From Henckelia pumila (lineage: Eukaryota > Streptophyta > Magnoliopsida > Lamiales > Gesneriaceae), in contig NW_027331833.1 in the NCBI RefSeq assembly GCF_033568475.1, forward strand, positions 4,092,001-4,156,000: a stretch of 64,000 nucleotides of DNA, read 5' to 3'. The translations under genes were made by a program, and so were the position numbers. The notes under the pieces are model-generated. The model had not been told where the DNA came from. It ran no database searches and saw nothing but the letters and a program-made list of their open reading frames with translations. Shown one piece after another: positions 21,276-31,212 of this stretch (positions are counted from its first letter, which is position 1; every line of letters begins with the position of its first letter).

Positions 21276-22552
21276 TTTTATAGAATTCAAGTATTCAATT
21301 TGTTAAATTCATAATTATTGGATAAACAAACTTCTCAGAAAATAAACAAAATTTATAATATGAAGACTATTAGATATTTTTGCAACAAATAAAAAAAAAT
21401 AGAACAAACCAAAGATCATCATTTTTTTTTGAGATTTTAGAACTTAATGTGCAAAAAATAATTTCTAGAAGAAAATGGATTCATCAAAATATAATGATTT
21501 TTCTTCAAATATTTTTACAAAATGAAAATAAACAAATAGTTTTTAAAAAGTATGAAAAGGACATATATAAAAAAAATTTACACACTCATCACTATATGCA
21601 TTTTTCAAAAATAAAATGTTAAAAAGAATCTGAAAAAATATTTACTAAACAAAAACATTATTATTTGATGACAGAGCCAATAATTTTCCCATATATGACT
21701 TATTATGAAGAACTCTGTGTTTTGTTATGGTCAGCGGTACTCAGAATTACGAATCACAAGAGTTTAAAAATGTCGAATTCGATGAATCTTAAAACTAGAA
21801 AAAATTCAACCACAAGAGATGTATTAAGATGTTTTTTTTTTTTTTTTTATCATTTCTAAATTGTTACTATTTTGTTTCCTAAATATATGGTTTATGACCA
21901 ATTTAGGTTGCATTGATTAAGCTGTGATAAGCCATTTATCCCACGTTTGTCTCGTTTTTTCGGTGAACGAATGATAACCTGTGGCCCATGATTATGGCAC
22001 TATTTCCCGGATAAAATTCTACATTACAATCCACCGCAACCCCGTGGTATTGTGATCCGAAATGCCCTTCGCCCTAACATTTCTTCTCTACCCCATTTTC
22101 TAACCCTCCTCGCCGTTCTCTTTCTTTTCCAAAGCATGGATTCTCGCGGTATCAGGTACGAAATCGGCCGTCTATAATATAATCTTGTTCTTCGACTCTC
22201 CTTGCTGAAGCCATGGCAAGTTTGTGTTCGGATCTATGCAGCACATCGTTTTTCGTCACAAAATTCTACACAAATCTAAGCATCAACAACAAATGAGTTA
22301 AAGAATTTGTTACCGTCTTGAGCAGGCGCAGCAAATTTACAAAAGCAGTTGGACGGAGAACGATTTCGCGGACATAGATGGGAGATCTGATTGTTCAGTG
22401 GGACGACGACGCTAGGGTAAATGGAATTGGGTTTTCAACTCTTGGGCAACAAGTGTGATGGAAGTAAATGAATAGGGGTAGGATGGTCATTTCACTACAA
22501 TATACGCACTTTTATCATCCTACCAAAAATTGTACCAAACAACTAATAAAAT
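21276..22552. other. Non-coding stretch with a possible gene-derived piece
   Basis: 21276-21900 is AT-rich with no recognised frame. 21950-22450 is clearly more GC-rich and gene-like. A pyrimidine-rich stretch runs to an ATG at about 22137 (reading MDSRGIR), directly followed by a possible splice donor GGTACG. I found no continuation of the frame, so this may be a stray 5' exon or a promoter fragment. The sequence just before 22553 is the insertion site of the Mutator element. Confidence 0.4.
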
Positions 22553-22561
22553 TATCACAAC

Positions 22562-22640
22562 GGATGCGTCGATGCTGGCCTCAGGGCAGTGCCCTGAGCC
22601 AGTCATCGATTGACACATGGCGGTACTTTATAATTTATTT
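22562..22640. repeat. Left terminal inverted repeat of the Mutator element
   Basis: Starts GGATGCGTCGATGCTGGC and matches the inverted right end for about 60 bp, then runs into an A/T-rich zone on both sides. It contains an internal palindrome CTCAGGGC-AGT-GCCCTGAG at 22580-22598. Confidence 0.9.
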
Positions 22641-22739
22641 TTTTTATTTTTGTCCCTCTTTTGACCCACCACCCAAACCATGGTTAACTTACATGGGTTT
22701 TTTATTATTTTGAAAAGCACCAAAAAGTCCCAAAAATCT

Positions 22740-23893
22740 CATCTTGGAAAATCTTCCCCCTTCTCGCTCAAACCTCTTCTCTCCGAAACTTGAGAACCCT
22801 AAAATTATTTTCAATCCCCAGTTTCGAGCTCTCCATATTAAGCCTTTCCAAGAAACAGCGACGTTCCTTCCGGTAAGTGCTTATGCAGCATTTGGTCCTT
22901 TTCGATTGAAGGTAAAAAATTTTCGATTTCAATTTTTTTTTTTTGGAAGGAAGAAGATGTGCTCGTACCTCTTGCTTTGACTGGGGTGGGCTTTATAACA
23001 TTTTTTTTTAAAGGAGGAAGATGTACGCTTACCTCTTTCTTTGAGACTAGGGTGGGCTTTATATCATTTTTTTTTTGGAAGGAGGAAGATGTACGCTTAC
23101 CTCGTTTTTTTTTGGAAGGAAGAAGATGTACGCTTTACCTCTTTCTTCGACTGGGGTGGGCTTTATATCATTATCGTGTCATCTTAATTTTCTTCTCTTT
23201 TCAAAATTTTGATGCGCAGGGATAGGACTTGGTTTGTTCTTCAATCGAAAACAGATATAGTTGACATAACCCGGAGCCGAAAACAGGTAGAAGTTATGTA
23301 CATGGAAAATTAAACTCAGGCCAATTATGATATTTGGGATCAATTGTTTTTTTAATTTAGCTTGAATCTGTGTTAACCGTCCCTTACAATTATTCTGAAA
23401 TTTAAATAATATATGCAATGTTTTCAATTCTTGAATTTGGTAGCTTGATTTTTTATTTTTATTAAATGCCCTTTCACTATTGTCCTTCATTTAAGAAAAT
23501 CTACACATAATACTTGTGTTTGCATGTCATTATTGTGAAACAAATTGCTGCTTGTGGAATGTCAATGGAATGAAAAAGTGTATTTCCAAGAAGAAAAAAA
23601 ATATGTGTAGCTGGAATTGCTTTCGGATTTCATTGTATTTGACCACTGGATTGATGTGAATATTGAAAAATCTTAGATTATATATGCGTGTAATATCTCA
23701 AGAGGAATCGTTGTATCAGTATTATATGGTCACATCTATCTACAATAGTAAAGATATTAGCTGAGATTTCATTTAGAGGAAGTTTAGAGTTCTTGTATTT
23801 CGTAGTAGTTGTATTATGTGTGGTGATTATGAAATTGAAATTTCCTTTTTACAGGAGCACTCATCTATCTCACCAGGTTTTGATATTATTTAG
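22740..23893 (+). promoter_or_regulatory. Probable 5' UTR and intron zone of the viroplasmin-like gene
   Basis: A pyrimidine-rich leader (22750-22870) ends at a consensus donor CCG|GTAAGT near 22871. Candidate acceptors precede the coding start (for example GCGCAG at about 23219). No TATA box was certain. Exon limits are inferred from splice motifs only. Confidence 0.45.
22930..23172. repeat. Minisatellite, about 3.5 units of 50-75 bp
   Basis: Units share GGAAGGA(A/G)GAAGATGTACGC followed by TTACCTCTTTCTTTGA and GGGGTGGGCTTTATATCA, with T-runs of variable length between. It lies in the presumed leader intron of the viroplasmin-like gene. Confidence 0.85.
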
Positions 23894-24311
23894 ATGGTGA
23901 GTCACAGACAGTTAATTGATTTATTTTATTATAATATGATTTTTTGAATATGGAATCTTGAATTTTGTTTAGGGGAAAGCCTACGTTGTCTTTGAAGGAA
24001 AGAATCCTGGTGTTTATGGATCTTGGGTAGAAACACATGCTGAAGTCAAAGATTACAAAAATCCTTTATACGAGAAGTTTTCGAGTAGGGCAGAGGCGAT
24101 AAAAGCATTTGAGGACTATGTGAAAAAACGTCCAACTAATTCATTCAAGACAAAGAGCGAGGAAAGTTCATGTGGTACTTCTAGTTCACAACAAAATTCT
24201 CGTAAAGCAGAAAAAATTGTTGAATTGGAAGATGCACTGTCAAATTTGCAAAATGATGAAGAAAATGGACGACATGAAACAAAAGTTAAAAGAGATGAGA
24301 TTGAATGGTAG
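23894..24311 (+). CDS. Viroplasmin / RNase H1 N-terminal domain protein carried by the Mutator element
   Basis: Two coding parts: the ATG at 23894-23896, then an intron 23897-23972 (GTGAGT...TTTAG), then 23973-24311. The joined product is 113 residues. Residues 1-50 match the domain shared by caulimovirus viroplasmins and the N-terminus of RNase H1, which binds RNA/DNA hybrids: AYVVFEGKNPGVYGSW, then VKDYKNPLYEKFSSRAEAIKAF. The rest is a Ser-rich linker and a charged, probably helical tail with EKIVELEDALSNLQND. No RNase H catalytic domain follows. It faces the transposase gene tail-to-tail inside the same terminal repeats. It may be an accessory protein of the transposon or a captured piece of a cellular gene. 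The frame is intact. Domain call is firm, role unknown. Confidence 0.75.
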
Positions 24312-24409
24312 TGGTTGGTTTGTGCTAGAAACTGTGATGTAATGTAATGCTAGACCAATTAGTGTAATTGTCTTTTGAAAATGTTTAGTGATTGTAAACG
24401 TTATCATTG

Positions 24410-24775
24410 TTCTGTTCTATGGAAGAAGAATATCGCCTTAAAATAGAATGTCCCTTTATGTCAATTTTAAGTCGGAAGATGTTTAATATATAGAAGATGT
24501 TTTTGACCTGAAAGTGAAAATCGATGCTTGAAGTTTAAACTTGTTGTATATAAAATTTAACCACACTTAGAAGGCCAAATAAACGTTTTCATTGTTCCAT
24601 TTTATGGTTTAATAATTTTGCTTTAAAATAGCATGAACTTTTACGTTAATTTTAAGTCAGAATATGTTTAATATATAGAAGATGTTTTTGATCCGAACCT
24701 TAAAGTCGATGCTTGAAGTTTGAACTTGTTAATAAAATTTTAACCATAATTAAAAGACCCAATTAAATCATAAAA
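24410..24775. repeat. Tandem duplication of a unit of about 180 bp in the 3' UTR
   Basis: Two consecutive copies share GTTTAATATATAGAAGATGT, TCGATGCTTGAAGTTT and TTAAAATAGCATG/TTAAAATAGAATG words in order, with about 10-15% visible differences. It lies just after the viroplasmin-like gene. Confidence 0.8.
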
Positions 24776-24863
24776 ATCATTTCAATCCTTAAAATAACCT
24801 TTAAATAAATAAAAAAAATGAAAAACAAAATTAAATTCGATGCTTCTTTTTCTGCTCATATGC

Positions 24864-24968
24864 GCTTCTGCGCTGCTGGGCAGCGCAGAAGCTCATGCCC
24901 TTTGCGCGTCTGCGCGCCCAGGGCTCGCAGACACGCAAGAATGCAGTGCACTCGTAAGAGTGCACCGC
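24864..24968. other. Three consecutive GC-rich hairpins between the convergent genes
   Basis: Hairpin 1: a perfect 13-bp stem GCTTCTGCGCTGC with loop TGG (24864-24892). Hairpin 2: a 12-bp stem TGCGCGTCTGCG with one mismatch (24903-24937). Hairpin 3: an 11-bp stem GCAGTGCACTC with one mismatch and loop GTAA (24943-24968). The surroundings are AT-rich, so this GC island stands out. Confidence 0.75.
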
Positions 24969-25827
24969 AATTTTGAGCTGCGCCCCAGAATCCCATTCAA
25001 TATTTTTGTTGCACCTTGAATCTGTGTTTACATCAATTCTATACTTCTAAATTGATCAAAACATCAAAACAATTCAAAATGACCATATTATGAGCGAGTT
25101 TAGTGGATTTTGGATCAAGGGGTAACTCGTTTCATTCCAAAAATTGAAGCAATACAAGATAGTCAAGAATACAAGCTATGTAACTCGCCAGAAACAATAC
25201 GAGATTCCACCCTTTGAATTCTAAGAACCCTCCAATTTCCATAAAAGGAATAGAAAAATTCCAGAACATAAAGTAAAATTCATAACATATACTGGAAAAT
25301 GTTGTGCTGCTGGTTATAATTCAATCAAGCAAAAGCATCCTCCTCCGCTTCAACTTTGTTTCACTGAACTTTACTATCATAAGCTTTTTACCTCTTCAAA
25401 CACCGCCAGAGATCTCAATAACAATAGCATACACCTGTTCTTCTTTTATCTACTGATGGCTTCAATTTCAGTGCACTAAAACAAGAAACAAGAACTCAAT
25501 ATAAACAACTGACAAGCAATAACAACTACCGCAACTTAAACAACTATCAAAAAATGCAAACGATCTACCTCAAAAAGTTAAGACAACGCATCTGTTATAT
25601 TGAGCTATCTACTGTTATCAGCATCATTACCCTGCAAAATTAAGAAAGATAAAAAATATCATTTTGTAACAAGTTTATGCATCTACCAAATTTTCTTACT
25701 TGGAATGTTTGAGGATTTTCAAACTGATATGAGAATATATTGATTTGACCACGTGAATACAAGTTTGTATTGCTCTCCTACAACCAAATACACAAATAAA
25801 TAAGATTCCATAGAACTACTGTATTTA
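24969..25827. other. 3' flank of the Mutator transposase gene
   Basis: No frame of its own. It is presumably 3' UTR and spacer of the transposase gene, which ends at 25828. A possible 3'-UTR intron acceptor (TTTTGCAG on the minus strand) is seen near 25632. I see no other feature. Confidence 0.4.
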
Positions 25828-28309
25828 TTAACTAAGAGTAGAAAAATTATAACAACCAAATGACGGTTCACTTTCAAATTGAGATCCCATTGATGCAGGT
25901 TCATATGGATTGTTCATATTTATTTGAAATGGTTGGACAACACTAGGATTTTGATGTGGGAGATAAATTGATTCTTGGCTATTCGGGCATTGAGACTGAT
26001 GAGAGCTTTGTCTTTTGGTTTTTGTTCTCCTTTGCATTTATATACATGAAAACGAAAAAATTAAATAGCAAAATAAAATTTCTTGGAAAAATAACAATAC
26101 TAGATTGATAAATAAACTTACTTGATCGATCAGCTTTCCCTTTTCCTTTCTTTTTCTTACTTTTATCGTCCCAATGACGTTGGATATTTTTATTCGTAAT
26201 TCCTCTCGACTTTACTTGAGGAGGATTACACACAAGCATGTCATCCAATAGGTTATTGTCTTCATGAACCCCGTCGTCACAATTAATCTTCGGATCTTCC
26301 AACTTAAGTTTTTCAAACAAATCATCTATTTGTTCCCTCGCACCATTAACAATTTTTGTCAACTTGTTTCTTGCAATGTTATGAACTTTACATCTCATGC
26401 TAAGAGCATGTGTCGATCCATTATATGATTCACAAAAACCATATCAGATTCACGAACACTTCCAATTCTACCTCCACTTCCATCCAAAACAAAATTTTGA
26501 GGAATTCTGTTTCTGCACTTTTTCATCCAACGTTCTTTCAAGTATGGTTTGGGCAGATAATTCAGATTCAAAAAATTGAAGATCATCAGAATATGCTTGC
26601 AAAGTATTCCCACTGTTTCAATTTTTTTAAGGTGCATTTTACTTCAAGTATCTCCTTGTTGAATAACACCTGCCTAACCCTTGAATTCTCATCATGAGAT
26701 TTTACTTTGAACTCCATAGAGAAAACACTCAATCTGAGGGCATCTGAATGAACCGCATATTCAAAGAATTGATTAGTTCTAATTCAAATAGCTTGTACAC
26801 GGTGTGAGTATAAAAATCAGCTGCAAACTTCAACAATGGATTATTTTTCAGCATCATTGGTGATGTCGTATGATGACACCGTGTATCCTCAGCCTTTTCT
26901 TTATCACGCCAACCTTTTATGATTTTTTCATAATTTAGCACAAAATCATACAACGAAATGGCATTGTTTCCTAATCTCTTCAACACTGCATTTGTCACCT
27001 CACTTCTAGAAGTTGCTAAAAGCCCAGAACTAAACCTGTGATTACTGAATGCAGTAGCCCATTTGTATCTCAATGCATACATATTATTTAGCCATTTATG
27101 ATCATTCAGATTGTATTACTCCATCATAATCCTCCATGTTTCTTCAAATTCTTCTTCAGATTCGCAATGACTCATGCATTTTTTCCACAATCTTTTAAAT
27201 CTTGTATCACCATTCAAACTCCCTAAGTGTGACGGAGCATTTTGATTGATATGCCACTGACATAACCGATGGTGTGAATATGGAAATACCGTTTCAATTG
27301 CATTCATCATGGCTTGACATTGGTCAGTGAAAATTGTTTCAGGTTGTTTTCCATTCATAGACTCAAGAAAAGTTCTGAACAACCATTCAAATGAACTCTC
27401 AGTTTCATCCGACATGAATGCCAAACCAAACATTACATTTTGCTTATGATGATTAATTCCAACAAAAGGAGCACATATCAAATTGTAATGATTGGTTCGA
27501 TAAGTCGTGTCAACTGACATAACATCACCAAAGTACTCATAATCAACTTGACATCTCGAATCCCTAAAGAAAAAATTCATGACCCTATTGTCATCATCTA
27601 GTTGAACGTTCCAATAAAAATGTGACTCCTTATTTGCCTTGCTTATAAAATGATGAAGTAAGGCAGAAGCATCCCCATTCTCAACTTTCGTATGCTTTTT
27701 AATACGACCAAGGTGATCGTATACATCTTTTCTAATAAAGCTCAAATTATGTGATCCTTGTGCATCATTTTCCATATAAGCTACAGCATTAGCCACAGAA
27801 ATCCAAGCATTTACCATTGCTTCTAAAGTGGATTTTTGAGCATGAGAAATATTCTGTGATGATCTCAACAAATGTCTTTGATCAACCGCAACCATGTCAT
27901 GATTATGCTCAACGACAAACCTACCAACCTTCCACTCCCCACCCATTTGCCTACTAATTTTCAGCTTCGCTTTACATTTTGTTCTATTAGTCGGCTTCAA
28001 GTAAATAGGAATTTTTTCAACAGAGCGTTTTTCATCTTTACTACCTTCACATGAACACTCAAACTTTTTAGATTGTAAATCAGTAGTGCCAGGAAAGTAG
28101 CGTTGATCACCTTTTTTGACGCTGAACTCTTTAGCATGCGCATAATTGCAATAAAGTAAATACACATCTTCAACGCTTTTGACTACATGACCAACAAGTA
28201 GTTTACTCTCCAATTGATCTACAATAGAGCTGGTATATAATACCTCAACGTCTTCAGGAATCGAATATTCTGAATTTACAACTTCAACCTCTTCAATGTT
28301 GTCTTCCAT
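25828..28309 (-). pseudogene. FAR1-related MULE transposase, lightly damaged
   Basis: The product starts MEDNIEEVEVV at 28309, just after a splice-acceptor-like TTATAG. An upstream extension to 28435 is open but hydrophobic and probably leader. Residues about 25-145 form the FAR1 zinc-binding DNA-binding domain (FECSCEG, TKCKAKL, VEHNHD). The MULE domain follows, with catalytic Asp in SVDTTY (about residue 267) and FTDQ (about 329) and the CQWH motif (350-353). Damage: an in-frame TAA after IMME near 27116, frame changes near 26715 and in the SWIM zinc finger (ILCKH, about 26590-26640), and another near 26397. The last exon (25828-26027) joins through an intron with AA|GTAAGT donor, restoring a basic tail KTKRQSSHQSQ. 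In plants such proteins cut and move Mutator-family elements; FHY3/FAR1 light regulators derive from them. Confidence 0.85.
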
Positions 28310-28653
28310 CAAGTCTATAATTAAAATAAAAAAGATTAAAATGTAAATAAATATAATAATGATTAAAAGTAAAGAAAGAGAGATAATTTGACCAAAAAAC
28401 CTACTGTATTTGAAATAAAAAGTGTCATAAATCACATTTTCTCCAAACTTAATAAATCAAGTGTATGTATCAATATTAATGAGTTTTTTCATTTATTTTT
28501 TAAAAAAGAATGTGATAAATTTTAATTTATCCAAAACATAAAATGAGTGTCTTTTAAAAAAAACATAAAATGAGTATGAATTTTGAATCAAGATATGCTT
28601 TTGGTTTTTTGTATGTGAGTTTTTTTGTGGAAATTGGCTGATGGGAGAGTCTA

Positions 28654-28804
28654 ATAGTTGTAAAGAAACTGTCAGAGAGATAAAGTCAGGGGAGGAAAAA
28701 TTTTAAAAATGAGGCAAACTTGTTGGGCTACTGTTCGATGGGTGCAGAAAAGCTTCTTGTTTATGAATATGTTGCTAATGAGAGCCTTGACGAGCTTTTG
28801 CTCA
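28654..28804 (+). pseudogene. Captured receptor-like kinase exon fragment
   Basis: One plus-strand frame reads IVVKKLSER, a stop, then [17 protein letters not shown] and [16 protein letters not shown]. This is subdomains II to V of plant receptor-like kinases (catalytic Lys region to hinge). It ends exactly at a splice donor (CTCA|GTAAGT), so it looks like a genomic exon copied with its donor. No other kinase exons are nearby. Its location inside the Mutator terminal repeats, opposite in strand to the transposase, fits Pack-MULE style capture. Confidence 0.75.
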
Positions 28805-29909
28805 GTAAGTACTTATTGTTAATTATGCATTGTGTATCATCAGTTGGATATATGATTATCAATGTATGTTCAGAGAATGAAGTTTAACAAATTATAAGAA
28901 CATGTTGTGGAACCAAGCTTATATATGAACCATAATAGTCCTAATTAATCGTAGGTTTTTTATATATTCCACAAAGATAATCATAAGATCAATTTATATG
29001 GACTCAGTAGACTAACATCTCGTGCAACCAAATCAAATCAAATAAAATCATAACAAGATAGAAACGATTAATCATATCTTTGAATCAAATCAGAGAACAA
29101 AATCACCATTCTTCAAGATCAATAGTTGAACAGAGGCTCTGGAATGAACGAGGGCAATTCAATACAAATTTATTCACATTAACGACTTTCAAATTCAAAA
29201 TATACATCCATATCAAACGATTATTACTGAAAGAGCGCAAAAAAGTTTATATACTATATACATAAATTAGTTCATACCGTGACGAAGGGGTATCACTATG
29301 TAGCAGCGTGGGCAGATCAATTAATATTGTTCCCTTCTTGTTTCTCCAAATCTGGAATCCCTCAAGCGGGCAGTGATTTTTGAAAATCCGGGAACACGAC
29401 AAACAAGATTTCAAATTTTGAGATCTGACCATTACTCTTAGGAGAATCTAACAACATTAAATAAGGAATCTCCCATTAGAAATCAAGAAAACAAGATTTT
29501 TTTTAACTACTGCCCTACAATCCAAAGTCCCCAATTGAAATATTTTCTACACCAACTCACCCATCCCTCACGGCCATTGCCGAACAAAATCAACTTCAGA
29601 AATTTTACTTCCATAATCCATAGAAAATACAATATTATCACATACATACCTTGAGGATTGCAGACCGGAGGATCTTCAAACAAAAAACCCCGTCCAAATG
29701 CACTTTCGATGGGTTTGGGCTCGAACTCGACGATGCACAGGCTATCAAAATAAATTTGCAGAATCTCGTCTTCACCAAGGTCGTAAGATTACGAGGATAA
29801 AGCCGCCGAAATTACAAGAGGAAAAGTCCCACGGATTTCTGATTCTAATTTCAAAAGTAACCATGGTTGGAGATCTCGCTCCAATTAATCCTAATTCCGA
29901 TTTTTTATT
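28805..29909. other. Upstream region of the transposase gene inside the Mutator element
   Basis: No credible protein frame was found. On the minus strand 29640-29800 is less AT-rich and could hold the promoter and leader exon of the transposase gene. Nothing else was assigned. Confidence 0.4.
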
Positions 29910-29993
29910 TAAAAAAATTATTTTAAAATAAATGCCACTTGTCAAGCGATAATAGGCTGAGGGCACTACCCTCAGCCTAGCATCAACGCATCC
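29910..29993. repeat. Right terminal inverted repeat of the Mutator element
   Basis: The reverse complement starts GGATGCGTTGATGCTAGG. It contains a perfect 11-bp stem TAGGCTGAGGG / CCCTCAGCCTA with a 5-base loop at 29953-29979, in the same place as the palindrome of the left repeat but with a swapped base pair. Confidence 0.9.
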
Positions 29994-30049
29994 TATCACA
30001 ACTTTTATATATCCCTAATTTATCAAACCAAGAACGTATATAATAATAA

Positions 30050-30638
30050 TCTCACCACATGTAAGAAACACAGTAAGGATTTGAAATCCACTGTGATTAG
30101 CTCAAGTATAGTCTAAATAAATATAAATATGAATTAATTTTTTTTAAAAATTATTTAAACAATAAAGATTTATTTAAATCAATGGATTTCAAATACTTTC
30201 ATATTCAAACTCAACCTTAATTTAGTTATATTTTAATTATTTATTCAAAAATCATATTTACTAATTTTTAATACTAATTACATATAAATAAAATCTCGTG
30301 CATCGCACAAAAATGCCATTTCTAATTATTTATTCAAAACTCATATTTACTAATTTTTAGTACTAATTACTTTTTGATTAAGAGTTGCATAAGATTAAGA
30401 CTCCGTTTGGTTTCAAAAGTCAGGCCAAAAAAGCACTTTTTTAAGTGCTTTTCATTTAATAAAGTGTTTGGTTGACCAGAAAAGTGCTTAAATAAGTACT
30501 TTTCTAAGTCAAAATTAGAGCTTTTTCAAAAGCCAAAAATTATAGCTTAAAAAAGTGTTTTTTTAAAAAAATGTCTACCAAATCCAAACGGGACTAAGAG
30601 TTGCATAATCCCGTGCATCGCACAAAGTGTAATGCTAG
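30050..30638 (+). mobile_element. Helitron remnant with two 3' ends
   Basis: The sequence resembles the 3' half of the Helitrons at 19361 and 40917 (GGATTTGAAATCCACTGTG, TTAATTATTTATTCA, ATATTTACTAATTTT). The terminal hairpin word CGTGCATCGCAC occurs twice, at about 30297 and 30611. The second is followed by CTAG at 30635-30638 and a T, the canonical Helitron 3' end. The 5' end is not clear. Confidence 0.6.
30401..30592. mobile_element. hAT-like MITE, CCGTTTGG family, copy 2
   Basis: The ends CTCCGTTTGG and CCAAACGGG are inverted. 7-bp flanks ATTAAGA (30394-30400) and ACTAAGA (30593-30599) differ at one base. It has the same family traits as 4848-5049 (AAGTGTTTTT and AAAAAGCACTTTT inside). 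It lies within the last part of the Helitron remnant. Confidence 0.75.
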
Positions 30639-31212
30639 TTTATTTTTATACTAATAAACGCAAAATGGTTGGCTGGCAAGTGGATTTCGTGGAACAATGA
30701 CCAGAAAATTATTTATTTATTTTGAAGGAGTAGTAAGAACTAAGACGATTAGATTAGATTTGATTCTTGCCACAGGAACATTGGCGGTCAATTTATTTGC
30801 CAATTTCTTTAAATTCCGTATGCATATTAAATTCCAAAAATCGGCGAGAAACTAATTTTATTGGGAGGAAACTCCAATAAAAACTTCACATTGGGTTGAG
30901 CGAAGCTTGCCCACAGATTTTTTTCAGCCAAGTTTCCACCTTTCGCGTTCCTCTCATCCTTATCACGTTAATCTTTTATTTTCTGTAATCTGTATCTACC
31001 CTTTCGGGTTGATATCTTCCTTTATTTTCTTTCGTATTTCTGTAAATTTTCTGTAAATTTTTTGTATATACTCTTTTGTTTTCTTTCCTTTTTTTTGTTT
31101 GGTTTTTTTTTTTTTTTCAAATTTCCGTTCTTTGTCTAAATCCCTTTTAATCTTTCCTTGAATGAGCTTTTGACTTCTGCCATCTCGGAGACCAGTTGTA
31201 AAAATCGCAGTT
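30639..31212 (+). promoter_or_regulatory. Promoter and leader of the START-domain gene
   Basis: The region between the last transposon end and the ATG at 31213. The last 200 bp are strongly pyrimidine-rich (TTTTCTTTCC runs), typical of plant 5' leaders. No unambiguous TATA box; AATAAAAACTT near 30876 is a weak candidate. Confidence 0.4.

Larger units (their letters stand above)
22562..29993 (-). mobile_element. Full-length FAR1-type Mutator element (7.4 kb)
   Basis: Both ends are defined by exact 9-bp direct repeats TATCACAAC at 22553-22561 and 29994-30002. Just inside are terminal inverted repeats of about 60 bp beginning GGATGCGT(C/T)GATGCT. The element carries a FAR1/MULE transposase gene (minus, 25828-28309) and a convergent spliced gene for a viroplasmin-like protein (plus, 23894-24311). 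It also holds a captured kinase exon (28654-28804), a minisatellite, a tandem duplication and three GC-rich hairpins. The strand given is that of the transposase. Size and target duplication fit a complete autonomous-type element, though its transposase is now damaged. Confidence 0.92.

Noticed and set aside
21900-22640. Possible terminal inverted repeats around 21920 (GCTGTGATAAGCC) and the region near 22555
   Set aside because: The match is short and is explained by the Mutator target site word TATCACAAC; no second flank supports an element.
22880-23225. Plus-strand frames with Phe-rich repeats (78 and 88 residues)
   Set aside because: Produced by the minisatellite with T-runs in the presumed intron.
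28309-28435. Upstream extension of the Mutator transposase frame, beginning MIYDTFYFKYS with a hydrophobic stretch
   Set aside because: It is AT-rich and precedes a splice-acceptor-like TTATAG just before the ATG at 28309. FAR1-type proteins lack such an N-terminal membrane segment, so it is more likely leader or intron.
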